Origin: Pseudomonas sp. H9
GTDB taxonomy: Bacteria > Pseudomonadota > Gammaproteobacteria > Pseudomonadales > Pseudomonadaceae
Length of the DNA: 64,000 nucleotides
Reading direction: 5' to 3'
Assembly (NCBI RefSeq): GCF_004353925.1
Contig: NZ_SMOK01000005.1
Coordinates: forward strand, 62,001 to 126,000
A program made the position numbers and the translations under genes. Shown here one piece after another: positions 57,685 to 64,000 of the stretch (positions are counted from its first letter, which is position 1; each line of letters starts with the position of its first letter). The notes below the pieces were generated by a model. It was not told the DNA's origin, searched no databases, and worked only from the letters and a program-made list of their open reading frames with translations.

Positions 57685-58797
57685 ATGAAACGTGTAGGTC
57701 TGATCGGTTGGCGCGGTATGGTCGGTTCCGTGCTCATGCAGCGGATGCTGGAAGAGCAAGATTTCGATCTTATTGAGCCGGTGTTCTTCACCACCTCTAA
57801 CGTAGGTGGCCAGGGTCCAGCGGTGGGCAAAGATATTGCTCCACTCAAGGATGCTTACAGCATTGAAGAACTCAAGACCCTCGATGTGATTCTGACCTGT
57901 CAGGGTGGCGACTACACCAACGAAGTATTCCCCAAGCTGCGTGAAGCGGGCTGGCAGGGCTACTGGATCGATGCTGCCTCCAGTCTGCGTATGCAAGATG
58001 ATGCGGTGATCATCCTCGACCCGGTCAACCGCAAGGTGATCGACCAGCAGCTCGATGCCGGTACCAAGAACTACATCGGTGGTAACTGCACCGTCAGCCT
58101 GATGCTGATGGGCTTGGGTGGCCTGTTCGAGGCTGGCCTGGTTGAGTGGATGAGCGCTATGACCTATCAGGCGGCATCCGGTGCCGGTGCGCAGAACATG
58201 CGTGAACTGATCCGTCAGATGGGTGCCACAAACGCCGCTGTGGCCGATGACCTGGCCAATCCGGCCAGCGCGATCCTCGACATCGACCGCAAGGTCGCCG
58301 AAGCCATGCGCAGCGAAGCCTACCCAACCGAGAACTTCGGTGTGCCGCTGGCTGGTAGCCTGATTCCATGGATCGACAAGGAACTGCCGAACGGCCAGAG
58401 CCGTGAAGAGTGGAAGGCCCAGGCCGAAACCAACAAAATCCTCGGTCGCTTCAAGAACCCGATCCCGGTTGACGGCATCTGCGTGCGCATCGGCGCCATG
58501 CGTTGCCACAGCCAGGCGCTGACCATCAAGCTGAACAAAGATGTACCCATCGCCGATATCGAAGGCATGATCAGCCAGCACAACCCATGGGTGAAACTGG
58601 TACCGAACCAGCGCGAGATCAGCATGCAGGAGCTGAGCCCGACCAACGTCACCGGTACCCTGAACATTCCGGTGGGTCGTCTGCGCAAGCTGAACATGGG
58701 TTCGCAGTACCTGGGCGCCTTTACCGTGGGCGACCAACTGCTGTGGGGCGCGGCTGAGCCGCTGCGCCGCATGCTGCGGATTCTGCTGGAGCGTTGA
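57685..58797 (+). CDS. asd: Aspartate-semialdehyde dehydrogenase
   Basis: A 370-residue enzyme that reduces aspartyl phosphate to aspartate semialdehyde, the branch point to lysine, methionine and threonine, and to diaminopimelate for the cell wall. [10 protein letters not shown] binds NADP. The catalytic Cys135 is in [10 protein letters not shown]. The length matches the long gammaproteobacterial form. A terminator and a REP pair follow. Its inactive relative usg lies next downstream. Confidence 0.96.
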   Translation: MKRVGLIGWRGMVGSVLMQRMLEEQDFDLIEPVFFTTSNVGGQGPAVGKDIAPLKDAYSIEELKTLDVILTCQGGDYTNEVFPKLREAGWQGYWIDAASSLRMQDDAVIILDPVNRKVIDQQLDAGTKNYIGGNCTVSLMLMGLGGLFEAGLVEWMSAMTYQAASGAGAQNMRELIRQMGATNAAVADDLANPASAILDIDRKVAEAMRSEAYPTENFGVPLAGSLIPWIDKELPNGQSREEWKAQAETNKILGRFKNPIPVDGICVRIGAMRCHSQALTIKLNKDVPIADIEGMISQHNPWVKLVPNQREISMQELSPTNVTGTLNIPVGRLRKLNMGSQYLGAFTVGDQLLWGAAEPLRRMLRILLER

Positions 58798-58816
58798 TCT
58801 GACGCTTGCTACATCC

Positions 58817-58848
58817 AAGCCCGTGCTGGAAACAGCACGGGCTTTTTT
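58817..58848 (+). terminator. Terminator of asd
   Basis: AAGCCCGTGCTG-GAAA-CAGCACGGGCTT hairpin with a GNRA-type loop and a T6 tail, 20 bases after the stop. Confidence 0.92.
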
Positions 58849-58878
58849 GTGGGACTTTGATTGACTTGACCCACCCCG

Positions 58879-58948
58879 GTGGGAGCAGGCTTGCCCCGCG
58901 ATTGCGGTGTGCCAGTGAGGTTGTATCGCGGGGCAAGCCCGCTCCCAC
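58879..58948. repeat. Paired REP element
   Basis: Inverted GTGGGAGC...GCTCCCAC arms; the left arm has one change (GCAGGC for GCGGGC). It lies between asd and usg. Confidence 0.9.
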
Positions 58949-59020
58949 AGAGTCTGTGTAATCTTGGTCGCGATTGTGGTGTAAAGTGCCGCTCCCGCCG
59001 TTGCCGCAGAGATTTTCCCC

Positions 59021-60031
59021 ATGAGTCAGCCTATTGATATTGCCGTGATCGGCGCCACCGGTACTGTCGGTGAAACCCTTGTGCAGATTCTTGAAGAGCT
59101 GGATTTTCCAGTGGGTACGCTGCATCTGCTGGCCAGTAATGAGTCGGCTGGCAGCGGAGTAATGTTCCGCAGCAAAAGCCTGCGTGTACGTGAGGTCGAC
59201 AACTTCGACTTCAGTTCCGTCAAATTAGCTTTTTTCGCGGCCGGCCCAGCCGTCACCCGTAGTTTTGCACCCCGTGCCCAAGCGGCCGGATGTGCGGTGA
59301 TCGATCTGGCGGGCGGCTTGTCTGCCGAGCAGGCACCAGCGCTGGTGCCCGAAGCCAACGCTGAGCGCCTGCAAAGCTTGAGCAAACCGCTGCAAGTGAG
59401 CAGCCCGAGCGCTGCGGCCGTGGCGCTGGCCGTTGCACTAGCACCGCTCAAAGGTCTGCTCGACATTGAACGCATCAATGTCACGGCCTGTCTGGCGGTT
59501 TCAGCACAAGGCCGTGAGGCGGTCAACGAGCTGGCTCGCCAGACTGCCGAGCTGCTCAACGCGCGCCCGCTGGAGCCGCGTTTCTTTGATCGGCAGATGG
59601 CTTTCAACCTGCTCGCTCAGGTGGGCAGCAATGATGCCGAAGGGCATGGTGCGCTGGAGCGCCGTCTGGTCGGCGAGTTACGCGAAGTGCTCGACGCGCC
59701 GACGCTGAAGATTTCCGTCACCTGTATTCAAGTCCCGGTGTTTTTCGGCGATAGCTACAGTGTATCGGTGCAAAGTCGTGAACCGATCGACCTGGCTGCA
59801 GTCAATGCTGCGCTGGAAACCGCTCCGAGCATCGAGTTGGTCGAGGCGGATGATTATCCGACACCGGTCGGTGACGCAGTCGGGCAGGACGTGGTCTATG
59901 TTGGACGGGTGCGCGGTGGAATCGACGAGGCCGAGCAGCTGAACCTCTGGCTGACCACCGACAACGTGCGCAAGGGCGCGGCTTTGAACGCCGTGCAACT
60001 GGCGCAATTGTTGATAAAACATGTGGTGTAA
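59021..60031 (+). CDS. usg: Usg, aspartate-semialdehyde dehydrogenase-like protein
   Basis: A 336-residue relative of Asd. The N-terminal VIGATGTVGETLV is a Rossmann motif for NADP and is intact. In the place of the catalytic N-C pair of Asd the sequence reads SSPSAAAVALA, with Ser130 where the cysteine should be, so it cannot act as a normal semialdehyde dehydrogenase. It lies between asd and fimV as in other pseudomonads. Its true role is not known; a regulatory or redox-sensing function is only a guess. GAG precedes the ATG. Confidence 0.9.
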   Translation: MSQPIDIAVIGATGTVGETLVQILEELDFPVGTLHLLASNESAGSGVMFRSKSLRVREVDNFDFSSVKLAFFAAGPAVTRSFAPRAQAAGCAVIDLAGGLSAEQAPALVPEANAERLQSLSKPLQVSSPSAAAVALAVALAPLKGLLDIERINVTACLAVSAQGREAVNELARQTAELLNARPLEPRFFDRQMAFNLLAQVGSNDAEGHGALERRLVGELREVLDAPTLKISVTCIQVPVFFGDSYSVSVQSREPIDLAAVNAALETAPSIELVEADDYPTPVGDAVGQDVVYVGRVRGGIDEAEQLNLWLTTDNVRKGAALNAVQLAQLLIKHVV

Positions 60032-60103
60032 AAGATACTTGCAGCTAATTTTTACCGAGATATTGCTCGCTTGCCGGGGGCGGTTCTTTCAAAGGATGAG
60101 GTC

Positions 60104-62827
60104 ATGCTTCGAATTCGCAAACTGGTCTTAGCAATAGCCGCGGCGTCGGCGCTGTCGTCCGGTATGGCGCATGCTCTTGGCTTGGGCGAGCTGACTCTCA
60201 AGTCGGCACAAAACCAGCCGCTGGATGCTGAAATCGAGCTGCTCGATGTGCGCGATCTCACCGCTGCGGAAATGGCCCCGAGCCTGGCGCCGCCTGAAGA
60301 ATTTGCCAAGGCGGGGATCGAGCGCCCGTCGTATCTCAATGACTTGACCTTCACCCCGGTGATCAATCCCAACGGCAAGAGCGTGTTGCGCGTGACTTCC
60401 AGCCAGGCGTTGCCGGCACCGATGGTCAAATTCCTGGTTCAGGTCATGTGGCCAAGCGGGCGCCTGCTGCGTGATTACAGTGTGCTGGTCAATGAGGCCG
60501 CATTGCCGGGTGCCAAGCCTGAGTCGGCGATCAGTCCGGCGGTCAGTGCACCGGCCAGCTACACCACGGTACGCCGCGACACCCTGTGGGAGATCGCCTC
60601 GCGGTCACGCCAGGGCGGTTCGGTGCAGCAGGCCATGTTGGCCATTCAGGCCTTGAACCCCGATGCCTTCATCAACGGCAATATCAACCTGCTGAAAACC
60701 GGGCAGGTGTTACGTCTGCCTGATCAACAGCAGGTCATGAGCATTCCTCAGCGCGAAGCAGTTGCTGAAGTGGCCGAGCAATATGCGGCCTGGCGCGAAG
60801 GTCGACGCCTGGGCCCGCGTGCTCGTCAGCTGGACGCCACTCGCCGCACCGACGCCGAGGCGGCGCCGGCACGGATTGCCAATCAAGATAACCTGCGCCT
60901 TGTCGCACCGAGCAGCAAAGCAGCTGCCGGAAGCGCCAAGGCGGTCAGCGATAAACTCGCCGTGGCTCAGGAAAGCCTGGATACCACCCGACGTGATAAC
61001 GCTGAGCTGAAAAGCCGCATGACCGATCTGCAGAGCCAGCTGGACAAGCTGGAGCGCTTGATCGCGTTGAAAAATGATCAGCTTGCCAAGCTTGAGGCCC
61101 AGGGTGCTGCCGGGCCAGACGCTGCGGCACCCGCGTCTGAGCCACCGGCGATTTCCGCCGAGTTGCAATCGGCACCGGTGGAGCCAAGCGCTACTCCAGC
61201 TCCGGCAGCGGTCGATACAGCACCGCTGGACGCCGCGCCACCTGCAGTTGAAGAGGCGGCACCTGGCGATTCCGGCAAGCTGCTCGATGACCTGATGGGC
61301 AACCCCGTGCTGTTGGCACTGATCGGTGCGTCGGCCTTGTTGGTGCTCTTGTTGCTGCTGTTGTTGCTGGCACGCAAGCGCAAGGCTGATCAGGAAGCGG
61401 AGAAACACCTGCGCATGGCGCGTGCCCTGGCCGAAGAAGGGGAGCGTGGTCCGGATCTGGACCTGCCGCCAAGCAGCTTCGACGGTCTGGAAGTATCCGC
61501 ACCAAGCGTGACCCTGGCGCCGGCGGTGGTCGCCGCTTCTGCCGCTGCTGCCAGCGCTGCCGTGGAAAACGCTCAGGCCGCGCAAAAGCCTGCTGAGCCG
61601 GCACCTGCCAAGCCGCAACCAATGGCTGCGCCGTTGGTGGCGCCAGCTGCCGATGCAGCACCAGCACCGAGCGGTGATGCACTGCTTGATGAGGTGGAGC
61701 TGAGCATCGCCCGTGGCCGCCTTAACCACGCTGCCGAATTGCTGGAGCCTGCCGTGGCGGCTGCGCCGGGGCGTAGTGACCTGCGTTTGAAGTTGATGGA
61801 GGTCTATGCGCGCCAAGGGGACCGAGACGCGTTTGTCGGCCACGAACGACAGTTGATTGCGACCGGCAAGAACCACGCTGATGTTGAAGCTCTGAAAAGC
61901 CGTTTCCCGGCGATGGTGGCACTGGCTGCTGCGGGCGGTATCGGCGCAGCAGCCCTGGCTGCTGAGCTCGATGCACAGTATGTACAGGCATTGTTGCAGG
62001 ACGCGCCGGCAGCCGAGCCGGAGCCAGCGCCAGAACCGACACCTGAACCAGAGCTGACGCCAGAGCCGGTTTTGGAGGCACCAGCAGAACCCGAACCACT
62101 CGCCAAGCTGGAGCCTGTGGTCGAGGACGATCTGGACAGCGCCTTCGACCTCAGCCTGGAAGATGACCTGCAGGGGCTGGATCTGAATGAGCCATTGCAA
62201 CTCGGTGAGTCTGCGCCGGAAATTCAGGTCGAGGCTGCCCCTGAGCCCGAACCTGAGGTTTCGGTCACTGAACTGGAGCTCGACGCACCTCAGGCGCCAT
62301 TGGATGAGCCTGCACCGGTCACGCTCGACGACTTGTCTGATTTCGACCTGGATGTTGCCAGTGATCAAACCGCCGAGTTGCCAACACTCGAACCGGTGGA
62401 TATCGCTGCCGAACTGGCTGCTTTCGATGAGACGATGCCGGAATTCGACCCGTTGAGCGAACTGGACTTGCCTGAAGACTTCGACCTGTCGTTGTCGCTT
62501 GAAGACGATTCCGATGCGGCCAAGAGCTTCGCCTCCGAGCTGGATGACGTCAATGCCGAGCTCGACAAGTTGTCGCAAAGCCTGGAGCAGCCTTCGATCG
62601 AGCCACATTTCACAGCCGAAGATGCTATGCGCGACGATTTGGGCGACGACCTGGAGTTTGACTACCTGGGCGGTGCTGACGAATCGGCGACCAAGCTTGA
62701 CCTGGCTCGTGCCTACATCGACATGGGCGACCACGACGGTGCCCGCGACATTCTCGATGAAGTGCGCAAAGAGGGCAGTGATGCCCAGAAGCAGGAAGCT
62801 GAAGAGATGCTTTCGCGACTGGTCTGA
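60104..62827 (+). CDS. fimV: FimV, pole-organising LysM protein
   Basis: A 907-residue inner membrane protein that organises the cell pole in pseudomonads (type IV pili, chemosensory systems). A signal peptide covers about residues 1-24 (ending SSGMAHA-LGLG). The periplasmic N-terminal domain is followed by a LysM domain near 154-210, a coiled coil (about 290-335), one membrane helix (about 400-425, GASALLVLLLLLLLL), an acidic Ala/Glu/Pro-rich cytoplasmic region and the conserved C-terminal helical domain (about 865-907, LARAYIDMGDHDGARDILDEV). I chose the ATG at 60104, with AAGGA 7 bases before it. pilZ is missing elsewhere in the window, so the state of the pilus system deserves checking. 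Confidence 0.94.
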   Translation: MLRIRKLVLAIAAASALSSGMAHALGLGELTLKSAQNQPLDAEIELLDVRDLTAAEMAPSLAPPEEFAKAGIERPSYLNDLTFTPVINPNGKSVLRVTSSQALPAPMVKFLVQVMWPSGRLLRDYSVLVNEAALPGAKPESAISPAVSAPASYTTVRRDTLWEIASRSRQGGSVQQAMLAIQALNPDAFINGNINLLKTGQVLRLPDQQQVMSIPQREAVAEVAEQYAAWREGRRLGPRARQLDATRRTDAEAAPARIANQDNLRLVAPSSKAAAGSAKAVSDKLAVAQESLDTTRRDNAELKSRMTDLQSQLDKLERLIALKNDQLAKLEAQGAAGPDAAAPASEPPAISAELQSAPVEPSATPAPAAVDTAPLDAAPPAVEEAAPGDSGKLLDDLMGNPVLLALIGASALLVLLLLLLLLARKRKADQEAEKHLRMARALAEEGERGPDLDLPPSSFDGLEVSAPSVTLAPAVVAASAAAASAAVENAQAAQKPAEPAPAKPQPMAAPLVAPAADAAPAPSGDALLDEVELSIARGRLNHAAELLEPAVAAAPGRSDLRLKLMEVYARQGDRDAFVGHERQLIATGKNHADVEALKSRFPAMVALAAAGGIGAAALAAELDAQYVQALLQDAPAAEPEPAPEPTPEPELTPEPVLEAPAEPEPLAKLEPVVEDDLDSAFDLSLEDDLQGLDLNEPLQLGESAPEIQVEAAPEPEPEVSVTELELDAPQAPLDEPAPVTLDDLSDFDLDVASDQTAELPTLEPVDIAAELAAFDETMPEFDPLSELDLPEDFDLSLSLEDDSDAAKSFASELDDVNAELDKLSQSLEQPSIEPHFTAEDAMRDDLGDDLEFDYLGGADESATKLDLARAYIDMGDHDGARDILDEVRKEGSDAQKQEAEEMLSRLV

Positions 62828-62917
62828 AGCCTGCCCCAGTACGTCCAACGGCAGCCCTGGTGGCTGCCGTTGTCGTTATAATTCCCGCCATCTGCTTAAT
62901 CTACAGGCTGTATTTTC

Positions 62918-63793
62918 TTGGAAATCATTGATAACACGGCGGCCGAGTCGGCAGCCGACGGCTTCTTCCGCATCGCCTTGGGCGTCGAATACAAAGGTTC
63001 GCGTTACCGTGGTTGGCAGCGTCAGGCCGATGGCGTGTTGAGTGTTCAGCAAACCCTCGAAGAGGCGCTGTCCAAAGTCGCCGATTCACCGGTGTCGCTA
63101 CTGTGCGCCGGGCGTACTGACGCCGGGGTGCATGCGTGCGGTCAAGTGGTGCATTTCGACACCCAGGCAGTGCGCAGCATGAAAGCCTGGACCATGGGCG
63201 CCAATATCAATCTGCCGCACGACATCAGCGTCGCTTGGGCCAAAGAGATGCCGGCGCATTTTCATGCCCGCTTCAAGGCCATTGCCCGGCGTTATCGCTA
63301 CGTGATCTACAACGACCAGATCCGTCCTGCGCATCTGGGCCAGGAAGTGACCTGGAATCATCGCCCGCTGGATGTCGAGCGCATGGCCCTGGCCGCCGAG
63401 TACCTGGTCGGTACTCATGACTTCAGCGCCTTTCGCGCGGGTCAATGCCAGGCCAAATCACCGATCAAGAACATTCATCATCTGCGCGTCACCCGTCACG
63501 GCAAGATGATCGTACTGGATATCCGCGCCAGTGCCTTCCTGCACCATATGGTGCGCAACATTGCCGGGGTATTGATGACCATTGGCGCAGGCGAGCGCCC
63601 GGTAGAGTGGGCCAGGGAAGTGCTGGAAAGCCGTGAGCGGCGCACTGGCGGCGTCACTGCCCATCCTTTCGGCCTGTACCTGGTGCAGGTGGAGTACCAC
63701 GACGAGTTCGCCTTGCCTGAGCGTTATATCGGCCCGCACTTTCTCACCGGTTACGAGTCGCTGGCGGCTGACGGCCCAGACGTCATTTGCTAA
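62918..63793 (+). CDS. truA: tRNA pseudouridine(38-40) synthase
   Basis: A 291-residue enzyme that makes pseudouridine at positions 38-40 in the anticodon arm. The catalytic aspartate lies in GRTDAGVHA, and [19 protein letters not shown] and [11 protein letters not shown] follow, as in TruA. The start codon is a TTG at 62918; no ATG or GTG gives a normal N-terminus before [17 protein letters not shown], and the ribosome site is weak. It is followed 38 bases later by trpF, the usual Pseudomonas order. Confidence 0.92.
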   Translation: MEIIDNTAAESAADGFFRIALGVEYKGSRYRGWQRQADGVLSVQQTLEEALSKVADSPVSLLCAGRTDAGVHACGQVVHFDTQAVRSMKAWTMGANINLPHDISVAWAKEMPAHFHARFKAIARRYRYVIYNDQIRPAHLGQEVTWNHRPLDVERMALAAEYLVGTHDFSAFRAGQCQAKSPIKNIHHLRVTRHGKMIVLDIRASAFLHHMVRNIAGVLMTIGAGERPVEWAREVLESRERRTGGVTAHPFGLYLVQVEYHDEFALPERYIGPHFLTGYESLAADGPDVIC

Positions 63794-63831
63794 CATCCGA
63801 AACTTTCCGGATCAGCCGAGGTTCACGCTTC

Positions 63832-64000
63832 ATGAGCGCCGTTCGCAGCAAAATCTGTGGTATTACCCGCATTGAAGACGCGCTGGCGGCGGCTGAGGCG
63901 GGCGCCGACGCCATTGGCCTGGTGTTCTATGCCAAGAGCCCGCGGGCGGTTGATGTGCAGCAGGCGCGGGCAATCATTGGTGCGTTGCCGCCGTTTGTGA
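63832..64000 (+). CDS. trpF: Phosphoribosylanthranilate isomerase, N-terminal part
   Basis: The first 56 codons of trpF, cut by the right window edge. [27 protein letters not shown] contains the catalytic cysteine (in KICG) and the first strands of the TIM barrel, followed by FYAKSPRAV. The enzyme rearranges N-(5-phosphoribosyl)anthranilate in tryptophan synthesis. The GAGG upstream is 10 bases from the ATG. Confidence 0.94.
   Translation, partial: MSAVRSKICGITRIEDALAAAEAGADAIGLVFYAKSPRAVDVQQARAIIGALPPFV

Noticed and set aside
60710..62848. A 712-codon minus-strand frame opposite fimV
   Set aside because: Shadow of the Ala/Glu/Pro-rich coding region of fimV, with no start site or family motif.

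Overview
The window is a 64 kb piece of a Pseudomonas chromosome, most like the P. putida / P. fluorescens side of the genus. Three things point there. The gene order follows the known Pseudomonas backbone: comEC-exbBD-lpxK-kdsB-murB / rne / rluC-sppA / maf / yceD-rpmF-plsX-fabD-fabG-acpP-fabF-pabC-mltG-tmk-holB-tatD, then tyrB / uvrB / gltX, then leuCDB-asd-usg-fimV-truA-trpF. The base composition is GC-rich. The intergenic spaces are dotted with the roughly 70 bp paired REP sequence (core GCGGGCTTGCCCCGCGA) typical of these species. This is almost entirely core genome. I see no prophage, transposase, CRISPR array or secondary-metabolite cluster.

Layout. 1-1.8 kb: the end of a membrane-anchored protein gene and a tRNA-Glu/tRNA-Gly cluster in which a whole promoter-Glu-Gly unit is duplicated. 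1.8-7.9 kb: a PA2817-type protein, a membrane FadE-type acyl-CoA dehydrogenase, a GST, a two-gene ABC-2 exporter and a DUF2062 protein. 8-15 kb: DNA uptake channel ComEC, an ExbB/ExbD proton-channel pair, then envelope genes lpxK, a Trm112-like gene, kdsB, a low-molecular-weight phosphatase and murB. 15-21.6 kb: RNase E on the minus strand with a very long 5' leader, divergent from rluC, a HAD phosphatase and sppA. 21.6-32 kb: maf, then the yceD-rpmF-plsX-fab cluster running into pabC, mltG, tmk, holB and tatD. 32-38 kb: an intergenic space that looks like a structured RNA, a class V aminotransferase, a TetR regulator, moaA, a lipoprotein, a DUF1285 protein, tRNA-Asn and tyrB. 38-47.5 kb: SOS-regulated uvrB, an EmrAB-type efflux pair, gltX, a tRNA-Ala/Glu cluster, a TetR regulator, a hydrolase, a thioesterase and dusC. 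48.5-53.3 kb: an ibpA-type small heat-shock gene with a sigma-32 promoter and a ROSE RNA thermometer, a 0.75 kb inverted-repeat element, and a five-PAS GGDEF/EAL protein. 53.3-64 kb: a LysR regulator divergent from leuC, leuD, leuB, asd, the pseudoenzyme usg, fimV, truA and the start of trpF.

How the genes work together. The central block couples phospholipid and fatty acid synthesis (plsX, fabD, fabG, acpP, fabF) to ribosome parts (rpmF, yceD), peptidoglycan processing (mltG, murB), lipid A/KDO synthesis (lpxK, kdsB) and DNA replication (tmk, holB). The last block is branched-chain (leuCDB) and aspartate-family (asd) amino acid synthesis, then RNA modification (truA) and tryptophan synthesis (trpF).

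Most worth a second look: pilZ is missing from its usual place between holB and tatD; a methyltransferase gene is missing between leuD and leuB, where a REP hairpin now sits; an element at 49,073-49,852 consists of two facing copies with conserved ends and different cores; a candidate structured RNA lies at 32,187-32,360; and the rne/rluC promoters overlap, with a 0.7 kb rne leader. I did not find an unmistakably new multi-gene system.
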